From assembly GCF_001649575.2 (NCBI RefSeq), contig NC_051431.1:24994800-25058799 (forward strand): a stretch of 64,000 bases of DNA, read 5' to 3'. Shown in pieces: positions 32,706 through 43,900 of this stretch. A program made the translations under genes and the position numbers. Every line of letters starts with the position of its first letter. Position 1 is the stretch's first letter. Below the pieces are notes generated by a model. It made no database searches. It was not told where the DNA came from and saw nothing but the letters and a program-made list of their open reading frames with translations. This stretch comes from Kryptolebias marmoratus. Taxonomy: Eukaryota; Chordata; Actinopteri; Cyprinodontiformes; Rivulidae.

Positions 32706-34436
32706 TTTTCAAAGTTAAGTTTTATTTAAGGCTATTAATTGTGAATCTGTGTGGTCAGGAGATACAGAGCATTTCAGAAATTACATTGTAGCAGCTTATT
32801 TTGCACATCACTTAGGTCCCTATAGAAACTTTAACAAAAACAGAGCTGTTGTACCATTATTCATAGGTCTGTCTTCCTTTATCTAGGTCATGATGGTGTC
32901 AAACTGATTGTGTGCTGAAATGGTTAAAACCGAGACCAAAAAAAGATTTGGAAAGTCATTTTCGTTACCTAATGGCATGACATGGGTATTTCAGCCTTTT
33001 TGTTAGACTGTGAGGCTGAAGAAAAAAATATAAAGAGAGAAAGAGCAATATCCATTTAAAAAAGAATATCCGAAGTGGTGCAGTAGTGCCTGAAAAATGA
33101 CTGCTAGATGGACCAGGCAGCAGCTAAAATAAGAAGCATTTCCAACACTGCAGCACAATGTGGTACTAACCTAACACAATTCATTTTCCAGAACAAGCTT
33201 AAAACACGGCCAATGGTTTTGGCCTTCTCTCGATTTCTTACTAAGAACAATGGCTGACACCATACAATATTTTGTCTAATTTGAGTAAAAATTTTAAGTA
33301 AAGATTTGACAAGTTTCAGGCCATTTATTTGAGTAAAATCTAAAATCTAATTTGTGAAATCAAAGTACTCCAGGTTACTACATAGAGTATTTGTTTTTAA
33401 TAAAATCCAACCAGAATTAGGAATTAAAGTATGTATATTTTTATACAGCAGTATATGGGTTCTTAACCATTTAGTCTTATTTCAAACAATTCAAAAACCA
33501 CAAAACCTTGCAGTACTGAATCATATATAGCTTTTTATTTATTTTTTTATTTATTTATTGGAGTATTGGACAATAGTTTAAATCACCAAACAGACTATTG
33601 TCAGATAATCTGTATAATTGAAAATATGACTCATAACTCCAGTCTGTAAATCATGACAAAAATGCCAGAGGAGGATAAAAAGTTAATTCATGATATTACG
33701 ATTAAAAGGTCAGCTTGTAAAAAAACAAACAATAATCTGTTTAGGCTGTGTGCTGACAATATGCCTCCTGGATGACATAAAGAGTCAGTTTAATTTGGAT
33801 TTGTAAAAGAAATAAAAAAGACAATTGTTTGGAATGAATCATGTCTACCACACTCATAGAAAGTTCATGGACATATTCTGAGAGCACCAGCTCATGGTTG
33901 TGTGAGTCACGCTCAAAACACAGAAAAGATCAATCTCATCCCTGAAACTAGTGTTTAAATATTGCTTAATCCAGCTAAATGTAGACATCAGTGTAATGTC
34001 TCAGTCTGCATTTTGATTTCTTCTAAATGTTCACTTTTAGATTAAATTTAGACAGTTTTAGTGCATAATTTGACTTTTTAGATGCTGTTTAAACACCAAG
34101 ATGTATTAGAGATATTGGTACAGTCTTGCTGAGCCGTCATTCCCCTTCTAATTTACTTAGGTCATTGTGGCAGGCATGTAATAAAAGCTGTGCTTTCAAA
34201 AGACTTCTTTATTTTTACTTGCAGTCATCATGTTGTTGTCAGTAGTCTGTTTCAGCATAATCCATCAAATGAGGAGATAGTCACAGATGCAGCCTATTTA
34301 CTTTTTTTCTGAGCTGCTCTTGAATGTCTTTATTTTCACCTGTTTCCTCAGCCACGTCGCCTGTCGCTGGCCTCCCCATCACAGTGCTCCAGACTGAAGT
34401 TCTGTCTTCTGTACCTGAGGGTTTGTTGATCCTGGT
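30935..34436. other. Gene-free AT-rich stretch
   Basis: I see no gene. It contains a (TA)n run at 32667-32704 and many T runs. Confidence 0.55.
32667..32704. repeat. (TA)n microsatellite
   Basis: About 19 uninterrupted TA units. Confidence 0.97.
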
Positions 34437-34735
34437 CTCTGTAGCAAAATCTCATGAACCACTGGATGAAATTTAATAAAACTTGCAGAAATTCACTGGA
34501 TGTACATTTTCAACTGAATATCTTTTGGAGTCAACATGATTCAAGATGCCACAGCCAACTAATATTAAAAAGCAAAAATGGCTATAACTTTGTTTTACAG
34601 CTAATGACCCATAATTTGGTGTGTTAGTAGCTGAGACTGATCACCAACATGTAATCTGAGTTCTTACAAATTCTGCAAGATCTGTTTCAAATGTTGAAAT
34701 TATTTTAAGTAAACTCTGTCAGTTAGCAAAATATT
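34437..34735 (-). repeat. ~290-bp degenerate repeat, unit F
   Basis: On the minus strand it has the family landmarks in reverse: GCAAAATCTCATGAACCACT, ATGTACATTTTCAACTGAAT, CTTTTGGAGTCAAC, AAGATGCCACAGC and AAAAATGGCTATAAC. It is a single unit, not in an array. Confidence 0.75.
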
Positions 34736-34924
34736 TCTTAAATCATTGAAGGTTTTTATTGAACCTTTCAGAAAATCATCATTGAATTTACAAGTGACAG
34801 AATTTAGATCTGTCACTTGTCTAAAGAAACACAAGAGGACAAGATAAGAACACTTGAAGTCAGATAAATATCTGAGGAGAACCGATCTTTTTCCTTAAAG
34901 TTTGCTGCTGTTTGCTTTCACCCT

Positions 34925-35310
34925 GCTTAGTTTCACTGCCAGTGTGGTGGCACAAGGGCGTCAAATTGATTCTGCCCCTCACAGCAGAATAATCAGTAAG
35001 GATCAACAACACCACCTTGGGAATTGCACCCAAGGAAATTAAGTACCCAGAAGGCACTAGATGTTCGTAACCAATGAGAACAAGACTTTATTCCAACAAA
35101 AGTATTTGCTTTATCATAAAAAAACAATTAAAATTTAAAAAGATCCACAGTAGGAAGGGGGAGTGAACAGGACTGAGGCCTACCAGCAGGGGGAGGTCAC
35201 ACCAAATGCAGGGAACTGGTTCCAACAACAAATTGATAAATCCAAATGAATACCCCCAGCACTAGTGAACAATCACTCGATTTGTGACGAAACCCCAACA
35301 CTGGTCACAC
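34925..35310 (-). mobile_element. Possible LTR remnant next to gypsy pol
   Basis: On the minus strand the segment starts near TGTGACCAGTGTTGGGG, carries AATAAAG (around 35088) and ends near CACACTGGCA. It lies directly downstream of the gypsy pol relic in the same orientation, where a 3' LTR would sit. Integrase is missing between them. Tentative. Confidence 0.4.
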
Positions 35311-36060
35311 TCATAGCAAACAGGACCAGTCCCCTTGGAGGCCTCCCACTGCCTTCAACTCTCCAATCCTTAGAAATGATATGTCCAAGGAAGTGAATAC
35401 TAAACTGACCATATGAGCTTTTGTTAAAGTTGATCTGTAGGCCCACATTATTAAGGCGTTAGAGAACAGCTTGTAGGTGTTCATCATGTTTCTTTGAGTG
35501 CCCATACACTATAATATCGTCCAAATAGTTCTGATCTTCTGGCAAACCTTTCAGAACTGTGTGCATCATCTTTTGGATGGTGCTGAAGCAAGTCCAAAAA
35601 GTACTTGTATTGACTGAAAAATTTCCTCATGTGTTACAATAGCAGGAAGAATGTGACTATCAGGATGTAGAAGCAGTTGGTGGTTAGCTAAGCCTAAATT
35701 AATCTGGATATATTTGGCATCAGCTAGTTTTGTGATCAAGTCCTTCATATGAGGCAGAAGATGACAGTCCATTCTCACACTTTTATAAGTTTCACAGAGA
35801 TCAACACAAAGCCTCAAGTCTTCTTTAAATTTTTGTGTCACCCCTAGTGGACTAATTCATTCAGATGCATCCACTGGTTTGATGATGCCTGCTTGGATTA
35901 AGTGCTTAAGCTTTGCTAAAACCTTTTTACATATGCTGAGTGGCAGACCTCTTAGGTTTTAGTGTACAGATTACACTGTGTTGTTAACTTGAACCTTATG
36001 GACCAAACCTTTAACACATCCAAGATGGTGGGTTGAAGCAAAATCAATATTATTCATCAT
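35311..36060 (-). pseudogene. Ty3/gypsy retrotransposon reverse-transcriptase relic
   Basis: On the minus strand the order of blocks is AGIIKPVDAS (about 35865-35895), a VDLCETYKSVRMDCHLLPHM block, VTHEEIFQ, FGLASAPS and the catalytic YLDD box at 35514-35525. Then come DEHLQAVL and FLGHIIS. This is the palm and thumb of a Ty3/gypsy reverse transcriptase. Stops and frame changes (for example near 35835-35845 and 35460) show it is dead. RNase H and integrase are not visible. The strand agrees with the putative LTR to its left. Confidence 0.85.
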
Positions 36061-36300
36061 GCATGTTTTTATGTCGGCGGAGGATCGTTTGCATCGTCCT
36101 CTTTAATGAAAGTCACTTCTCCACCTATGATGTTAATCAGGTCTTTAATCAGTTTTTTATCATCAGCCAGTTTTTTTTTTTTTGATCCACATCTGAAGTA
36201 GTGACCTTGCTCTTTATGACTTGCCTGTTTATAGTGAACATGGGGTGGAGCTTCATGTGTTTGACTGGTTCCTGCCTCTATTTTTCCATCAAACAAAAAG
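36061..36300 (-). pseudogene. Degenerate stretch upstream of gypsy pol
   Basis: A 75-codon minus-strand frame includes HYFRCGSK and an acidic end (EDDAND). Its position, just upstream of pol, fits the end of gag or the protease region, with a possible eroded zinc knuckle. I cannot confirm it from sequence alone. Confidence 0.35.
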
Positions 36301-36394
36301 AAAGAAAAAGGATTTGCAGCATTTTTGCAGCATCTACAGCCTGTGCAGGTTTAACCAAAAAGGTTAAAAAACAAAAACAACTGGACTTCTATTC

Positions 36395-36780
36395 TGTAGT
36401 TGAAGATGTTTCACTTCTCATCCGAGGAGCTTTCTCAATTCAGAAATAGAGAGTGTGGAGTTGAGCTTTTAAAGCTGAGATGTGACGTAAACTGGATTAC
36501 ATGCAGATTGTTCTCACTCTCCTAACAATAGAGGCTCGTTAGGGTCCTTGTTCATCTGACTCACTAATGTGCCATTCTGGTCACATGAATGCAAGTCCTG
36601 ATTGGCGTGAAACTGACTGGGTATCAGGCCTAAAGCTCCATTATATGTTTTTGAAAGCTGAAATCTGAGACCTCCTCCTCTGTTTAATGTTGGTTTCTCT
36701 CTTTTGACATAGATGGCTTCCTTTACCCTCCTCTCAAACAGTGAACATTTTGGTCCTCAAAAGAGTGTCCTTTATGTAGT
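36395..36780 (-). pseudogene. GIY-YIG type endonuclease C-terminus relic, probably Penelope-like
   Basis: On the minus strand the frame reads FERRVKEAIYVKREKPTLN followed by RGGGLR and continues open to a TGA near 36510. The EAIYVKREKPTLNR block is typical of the GIY-YIG endonuclease ends of fish Penelope-like elements. The following non-coding segment contains CTCCTCGGATGAGAAGTGAA, which often accompanies this family. Upstream catalytic parts are missing. The element class is inferred. Confidence 0.55.
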
Positions 36781-37852
36781 CTCATTACTCTTCCACATTT
36801 CTACTTCACACAGTCTCTTCTGCCCTACAATGTCACAGTAGTGCCCCCTAGCAACAAAGAGTAATAACAGCAACAGAACAGAACATAAACACATTCACGG
36901 TGTAAACCTAAGAATACAACAGAGAGCACAGCAAGGTCATCTGGTGTGAAGGGGGTGTTGTCAGGAAACTTCTAACTAAGTGCAATGAGTGCATCTAAGA
37001 GCGTTCCTTTGGATTATCACCACTGTATGACATGACGTGCAGTATTACTTCTTGACACTGTCTTTTGGTAAAGCATCTGAAGTACTGGAAAAAAAATCAA
37101 ACAACCAAACAACAACAACAAAAAACATTTTTATACTTTTTTAGTTGCTACTTGGATATCCAGGTTCTCACAGCAGCTCTTCAGCACTGTACCAGGAGAC
37201 TCAAATTCCAAGTAGGAAATGATGTGGGTGGCTACACAGTGTTTTGAAGTCATGTCTAATTCTGACAGGAAACATTTTATTGGTATATTTTGTATAAACA
37301 TACTTAATATGGTCAACTACATTTGATTTTTGTATGATAAAAAGAACATTTTGGTCTCATAAATTTAGAAGTTCAGGTTGTAATATCACTAAATGGTACA
37401 ACTCTGCCACCAGCTGATGTAAAATGGTACATTTTAGAGTTCATCCTTAGATATAACCTCTAAGGATTTTAAGATCTATATATTCAGAAAACTTGCTGTA
37501 TCAACCTTTCTGATTGTTCTGCTGCTTTCAAAACATACAAATGATTGAAACATATTTTTAAGTTGTTTATTCAAAGTATAGAACAGCGACAGAATAGAAA
37601 GCTGTGGGAAAATCCACATAGCTCATACTGTGTTGTCAGCAGAACCCTGCAGTGTGAGACTTTCCATGAATGCTAGGAGAGCCAGGTGACACATATCACA
37701 TGACCCTTTGTGTCACTGTGTTGCTGATCTGTTTTGCTTTAGCTTTATGCCTGCCTCTTCTCTAACACTCAGTCTCACTCACCTGTTTTCAGTTACTAAT
37801 TATCTCCTCCATCAGACAGTTTTCAGCTTTGGTTGCCATTAAAGGAGGATGA
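36781..37852. other. Gene-free stretch
   Basis: I see no gene. AGTGCCCCCTAGC at 36840-36852 resembles a reverse CTCF core. Confidence 0.5.
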
Positions 37853-37990
37853 TCGTGCAATTGCCTGTGTGTCTGTCAGCAAAATATGTTATAAACCAGC
37901 AAACAGATTTTAATAAAACTCTCACAAAGTAATCAGTCTTTAGTTTTTTATAACTGAATACCTTTTGGAGACTATTTCAGTCACAATACT
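37853..37990 (-). repeat. ~290-bp degenerate repeat, unit G (partial)
   Basis: On the minus strand it shows GTCAGCAAAATATGTTATAA, ACAGATTTTAATAAAACTCT and CTTTTGGAGACTATT. It lacks the rest of the unit. The preceding TTGCCTGTGTGTCTGT also occurs, inverted, after unit E, so it is probably the family end. Confidence 0.6.
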
Positions 37991-38466
37991 CAATGATCCT
38001 GTTAAAGCATTAATACTTACTACCACATTGACTTTATGTGCTATAAAGACAAAATGCTATCTTTATTATGAAAATCTATTCTGAAATATAGAATCACTAT
38101 AAAACATATGACTATCGTAAGTCTTTGTGACAGTGCTGCTTTGAGTATTTGACTCCCCTTTTAATGCCAAAAAAACAGCTTGACTATCTTTCTTTCAGCT
38201 TTAATCTTTTAGTCACATTTTAATTATTCTGTCAATATTTATACTGTTTTTGACTTTATTCTCAACAACTGTAATAACATTACAGCTTTCTTGAAACTAA
38301 AAAAGAACATTCCTTCTTTATTTTTAGTGACACTACTTCTTCACAGTATCATTTTAAAATAGACCACTGATTGTTTTCAGTTTTTGTATGAAACTACTGC
38401 ATTTTGATTTGATATAGTTGTGTAGAACTTTTAAGATATAAAGAAAAGCAATGCAAACACACACAC

Positions 38467-38524
<58 letters not shown>

Positions 38525-38987
38525 TAATCAATAACACAAAAAATAGAAAATATTATTTTAATAATAGTAATCCAGTGTCTAAAAGGCTGTACTTAATAAA
38601 GAATATGTACACATATATGCACGCATACACATCTGCATAAAATTATCAATGCAAAAGTAATTCAATTTTTAATTTCCCCACATATATCCATATTCACATA
38701 TACATATGCTCATGAGCACCTGATGTATAGTGCATGGTTTGCTGGGATAATGGATAATATAATGTGCTTTCATGTTGTACACTGGGATACAAATCCTTTT
38801 TATGGTTTGTTAGTTATAATTTTCTTCAAACAAACCAGAGTGAAATGACGTGATTTACTTAAATCTGAAACCAGAAGTAGATATTTACAAAACATTTACT
38901 TTTGTTCTGTATTTATTCAAACCCAACACTTATAAGCTCTGAACTGATCTCAATAAGATCAGCATGAAGGGATTGATATTATCACTT
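37991..38987. other. Gene-free AT-rich stretch with (GATA)n
   Basis: I see no gene. The tetranucleotide run at 38467-38524 is the only clear structure. Confidence 0.55.
38467..38524. repeat. (GATA)n microsatellite
   Basis: About 14 uninterrupted AGAT units. Confidence 0.97.
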
Positions 38988-39474
38988 TTTTATGTGAGAA
39001 TTTGTTTTTTTGTGTTTCGGTTTGTTGTTTTGGTTATTATCTTGTTTCTGTTTTGAGTTACTGTTTCAGTTTAGTTTTTCCTGTTTGTGTTTGCTGTCAC
39101 TATTCACTCCTCCCCAGTCACTCTTTTGACTTCCTGCCATGCCCATCTTCACCTGTCTCAAGTCTTGTTAATTGCTTTCACCTGTGCCCACTTTCCAATC
39201 ACCTCCTGCTTAAAAACCCGGTCATTTCTCCCACACACTGCTGGATCATTGTTCTCTGCTCTTGTTTCCCTGATATATGTTTAGGCTCCACGCCTTGTCA
39301 CCTTATGTTAGAACTTAGTTTTTTGATTTTGCTGCCATGACAGCCTTTTTGTTATGTTAGTGTTTTTGCTGTCACAATGGCCTTTTGGTTTTGTTTGTTT
39401 TATTTTAATAAATTAGTTTTAAGATGAGTCTGCATTCTGGGTTCGCCTCCTTCCCCACCGTGCCTGACATTTTA
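38988..39474 (+). mobile_element. Solo LTR, family 1, copy 3, TSD TTTTA
   Basis: The LTR is 38993-39469 (TGTGAGAATTTG...TGCCTGACA), flanked by exact TTTTA at 38988-38992 and 39470-39474. It has CCTGCCATGCCC, CCTGTGCCCACTTTCC, AAAAACCCGGTC near 39212 and an AATAAA near 39408. The end TGAGTCTGCATTCTGGGTTC is shared with copy 2. It is the most complete copy of the family here. Confidence 0.9.
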
Positions 39475-39633
39475 AAGTTCTGCGTATCTTATGCTTCTAA
39501 AAAAAAAACTATGATGGCAATGTTCTTAAGTTTTACAACTTGAAAAAAAGTATTTATTTTCTCATTTCCACAACTAAACGTTTTTGAAGTAACAACTCAC
39601 TACTGGCAGACAGAGGCTACAGGTGGAGCAGCT

Positions 39634-39919
39634 GTTCCACCCAGTGTTGCCAGATATACGATAATTATTGTATTTATACCATAGTTTTTATGTCTATGCA
39701 ATAAAGTGTTTTAAAAAGACCATGATAGTTTTGGCATTTCCGTGCACCAAAAAATTAAAAAAGTTAAAAAAAAAGTTTTTAGTCCACGTGAACACTGACA
39801 TGTTATCAGGTGATCAGCTCCTCCTCCTCACCTGTGCATGTTCATCAGTCACAACATGATCATTTTAAAGCGAAAGTGTGATATTTCATAATTTCCTATC
39901 TGGCAACCCTGTCTCCACC
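39634..39919. mobile_element. Short hAT MITE
   Basis: The element is 39642-39911, with inverted ends CAGTGTTGCCAGATA and TATCTGGCAACCCTG (one mismatch). Flanking octamers GTTCCACC and TCTCCACC agree at six of eight positions, a decayed 8-bp hAT target duplication. It is 270 bp and non-coding. Confidence 0.8.
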
Positions 39920-40339
39920 TGCTTCAATGGGAAGGAGCCTATGCCTATTATTATCTACTAATAGATAATTTCCTAACTAGTCGTTTGCGATTAATCATAT
40001 CAGGCTTTTCTTAATAAATATCTCTCAACACTTTTAGTTTGATTTGTAGACTGGGAAATGTTTGTAAGTTCTTGTAACTTTCATTCACAATAAAATGCAT
40101 TTAAAATACACAGTATGCTCTAAACGGCTTAGGGACTAGCTTATTGTGCACAACAGTTGCAAACAATGCAACTAAAAGACCTAAACACGGACAAACCGGG
40201 CCGCTGGAACTGTGGAGAAAGCAATAAATTAACAGTTAAACTAACAGGCAGTTTTTACAGTGCAGGAGGCTGTAATTTGGCTTCTTTAATGGTTTACTGT
40301 CATGGTGGGATTTAACTTAATAGGACATATTTAATGTTC

Positions 40340-40858
40340 TCTCCAGCTTCAGAGTGGAATGGGATGCTTCGCGGCGGTAGAGAAAGGGAGGAGGAGAGAG
40401 GGTGGAGGAAGAAAAAAAAAAAAAGAAAGAAAGAAAGTGCCTGAATCCATCTCTCCGCTCTCCGCTCCCCGGTCCCGTCTCAGCAGCAGCACTTCACCTG
40501 CTGCCTCCCGCGCGGACACGCTCGCGCCGCTCCGCTCGCTGTGGCCGCTGCACCCTCCCACCCCGGCGACCGTCTTCCGTCGCTTTCCACACATTTATTC
40601 GTTCGTTCGTTCGTTCATTCATTCGCTACTCCACGCGGCCTGTCTTCTTCTTGTCCCGCATATCAGTGAACTGTTTCCACTCCGCTTTTTTTTTTTTCTT
40701 GAGAAAGAGAGAAAGAGGAGAGGAAGAGAGGAGAGGAGTCCGGTCGCTGAATAAAGGAAGGGGAGGAGAGGACAGAAGAGAGAAAGAGAGAGAGAGAGGG
40801 GGGAAGAGGAAAGAGGTCGCTGTGGTCCCTCTCCTTCCCTGAATCTCCCACCGAGAAG
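40340..40858 (+). promoter_or_regulatory. CpG-rich promoter and 5' untranslated region
   Basis: CpG dinucleotides, rare elsewhere in the window, cluster at about 40365-40570 and 40730-40860, with GC boxes and no clear TATA box. Polypurine tracts (40380-40437, 40700-40815) and a GTTC/ATTC repeat (40597-40625) lie in the probable 5' leader. This is the pattern of a vertebrate CpG-island promoter and leads straight into the signal-peptide exon. The transcription start cannot be fixed. Confidence 0.75.
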
Positions 40859-40922
40859 ATGCTGAGGATAGCCGGCGTGTTGGCTGTGGTGGCGCTGGGG
40901 TTGAGCTCCGCTCACACCAAAG
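40859..40922 (+). CDS. First coding exon: signal peptide of a secreted or membrane protein
   Basis: ATG at 40859 in good context (GAAGATG) opens a 21-codon frame with a short basic start (MLR), a hydrophobic core (IAGVLAVVALGL) and a small-residue SSA cleavage-like site followed by HTK. It then meets AAAG|GTACGG, a splice donor leaving a phase-1 exon end at 40922. A second donor, ACG|GTAGGT, lies five bases on at 40927/40928. The protein would enter the secretory pathway. The mature part is encoded beyond a long intron not resolved here, so the gene cannot be named; a one-exon signal peptide before a large intron suits many neural adhesion or matrix proteins. Confidence 0.7.
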
Positions 40923-43900
40923 GTACGGTAGGTGAAGGGCGGCTTGCTCCTGCGGCTATCTGAGAGACAAAACGTCCCTCTCTGACACTGAAAAGTCCTC
41001 CCACATCGCGCTGATCACAATCTGCCTTGGCTCTCATGCTTTCTGGACTCTGAACTGAGCACCAATGGCATTTCAAGGTGTTTTCTTTATCTTCTGTAGC
41101 ATCCCTACAGCAGGGGACAGAGAGAGTCAGAGGTGACTGTAGTTTAGGTGTAGATGACCTGCCCAGCCGAGTGCATCCTGTGACTGTTGTCTTTATGTAG
41201 GACTGGCTGTAGGAGGAATGTTGCACCGCTCAGTCCTCTAAAGCCTGTGGTGATTTGCTGTTGTTTCTGACTGAAAGGTGGAGTTGTGCAGGAGGAAAGT
41301 GGAGCAGATGAGCCCAAACCTGCAAACGTGCTGCATCAGGGCTTTTCCAGTCATTTGCATTGCTTGCATGTTTAAACTTTAAAGCATCAGCGGTGATGGT
41401 GTACGTGTTTCAGGGAGCACCCATGTTAAAACTTTTCTTTTTTTAGTGCAGGGCAGTAGAGGTTTGACAGGATGAGAAAAACCCAAACCTTCAGCTATGG
41501 TGAAAATCCAGTCCCAGGACAGATATAGCACTTCTACCTTCTGTGACAATTGTTTCCTCCACTGAAAGGTACTCATTACAAAGTCATGAAGACTGGTCTT
41601 TTAATAGAAAAAAACATATAAGCACATCTTTTACTCATGAGTATGATTAATGTGTCCCTAAGTTAAAAATTTGAAAGCAGAATTTGTTAACGGCAGGCAA
41701 CTGTCACGTGTGTTTGTTTACCTGCTGAAAATAGGGCAACAGTTGCTACATCCATAGAAGAGCCATTTTGGATCAGGAAGTCCAACAATTTTGATGTATT
41801 GGTACATATATATAAATATATATATGTATATATGCTCAGATTTGCTCAGATTTTTTGAGTAAATTATGCAAATAGATGCTTTAAAACAGTCTTTGAAAAT
41901 GTAAACTTACTGGTCTTGCAGAAGTGTTTGAATGTTGAGCTCTGTCTTTATGGCGCTCCGCCGCCCTGCATGATCCCAGATACTTATTCTTGACAGTTGT
42001 CTTACTCTTACACGTGCATGTTCACCGGCAGATTCACTCTTATATTTCCACCTAAACGTCTTCTCCAAGATTCTACGCTTTTCTGAATCCAACATATTTG
42101 TTTACTAACGTACTATCTCCAGCCTAAAGTAGGTCAGTTCAGTAACTCAAGCTTCCACGTGGTTTTGGGGAGATTCGGTCAGTGCGTTGTTTACATTGAG
42201 TGCGTACCCAGACTTCAGAATTGCATTTGTGGGAAAACTACGCTTTCAAACTGCACCTTTTGATGTAGTTCAGGATAACCTTTTTATGTTTTAGTTTATT
42301 TGTTTGTGATGACTACCTTTAATGAGGGAAACTAATATTACATGAGTTATACACTTCAGTCTAATTTCATTTACAGCTCATATAATTTCCTAAACAGGTG
42401 CCAAGTGTTCTCCATAGTCACAGATATACAGCAGGATAACAACACCCAGATGTCACACACATGTGAGCCTCACTGTTGGCACTTTCTTGCTTCACTGCTG
42501 AACTAATTTTAGTCTCCCAGTTTACCACCACCACCAGCCGCCCCCCTGCTGCAGTGGGACTTGCTCAGTCCTCCTCTGAGAGAGCCCTGTGCCGTGGGTG
42601 AGCTGGTAAATGCGGCAACAGGTTCGCACTAATCAACTCCCCGTGGACCCCGGGCGGGCTCTTGCACTGCGAAATAACAAGGCGACACCTGTCAGTTTCG
42701 TCTGGCAGCTGGGAGACTCTGTAGCTGTGATGAGCTGTTCATCCTCCTCGTCTCCTGACACAGCAGCGAGCCTCCCTGCTGCTCGGCTGGCTGGCGGCAG
42801 CTGCAGTCTTTACCGCGCCTGTGGAAGGAAAACATATGCTAATAGACCTGCTGCAAGCTGTGACCCCGGCCGAGAGGTCAGAGTTTCGCCTTGCGTGCAC
42901 TTACAAACAACAACAGGATGGCTATCATGTGCTGCGCTCAGGGAGAAACTGTTACTTGTTAGGAAATGTGTGGAATTAACAAGTTTATGCAAGCAACACA
43001 GCCTGAAATAGCAGAATATTTCATTTTGAGGAAGGATTTTTTTTTCCCATCCAGAGCTTGACTGTGAAGTAAACAAATTACTGCTGAGCCAATGAAGGTG
43101 GAAAAACCAAGCGCGCCGTGGTTCTAATTGATTCCCTGGGGCCACTGTATACAGCAACTAAAATCAGGCAAAAAATACAAGTCAATTGTCTGCAGACTCT
43201 ATCTCCTGCTAAACTGGCCCTTCCTCAGTCCCTGTCCCAGCTGGTAAAGACACAAGTGACGTTCCCCGCTTCTTACCCCCGAGTCTGCATCTGCCTTTTA
43301 GTTTTTAAATAACAACTAACAGCAGCTTTGTGTCATGCGCAGAGCAAAATCTGCCTCTGTTAGTGCCAGAACACGTGAAGCTGTTTCCCAGATAACTTTG
43401 AAGCGCCGTCGCTCCTGTTTTGCCACCGACTCATTCCAGGAAAGAGTGGATGTGCAAGTTTCTTTAATCACCCTCACCCTGGATTCCACCCTCCCCTACA
43501 GACTGAGCGTGCATGTGTGTGTCTAGATATGTGTGCCCCCCCTCCGAGAATGTGTTGTCAGTAATCAGAGCTTTAGCATCCCTCTGTATGTGTGTGAGTG
43601 ATAGAGTGCATCCAACATGTTGACAGCTGCCAAGTGTGCCGAAATGGGCGAAGAGGTGATGTCGTTTACAAAGGAATTATTGCATTCGCAGATACATGCA
43701 GCGGCTCAAACGATTTCCCTGGAACCAACCGTGTCGTCGCATGACAGGGAGAATCCTCTGGCAGCCAAGCAGAAAGAGCTGTAAAGTTTTTTATTTTTTT
43801 TAATTTTTTTTTGCCAGAACTGCCCGGAGCCCTGCTTTTGTGTAATTCCAAGCAATATGAACTCTGAATTTAGATAGCTCATTACCAGCACAGTGTATTT

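Noticed and set aside
38467..38524. Regular tetranucleotide array considered as a CRISPR-like repeat
   Set aside because: It is an uninterrupted GATA microsatellite without spacers, and the genome is a vertebrate.
40402..40842. Open frames across the CpG promoter on both strands
   Set aside because: They arise from polypurine/polypyrimidine tracts and simple repeats in the 5' leader.
42555..42597. Possible 43-base second exon between AG and GT
   Set aside because: The phase is allowed but the 14 residues are unremarkable, and such AG/GT pairs are common by chance.
42610..43011. 133-codon open frame in GC-richer DNA
   Set aside because: GC-rich sequence lowers stop frequency, the composition is irregular, and no family is recognisable.
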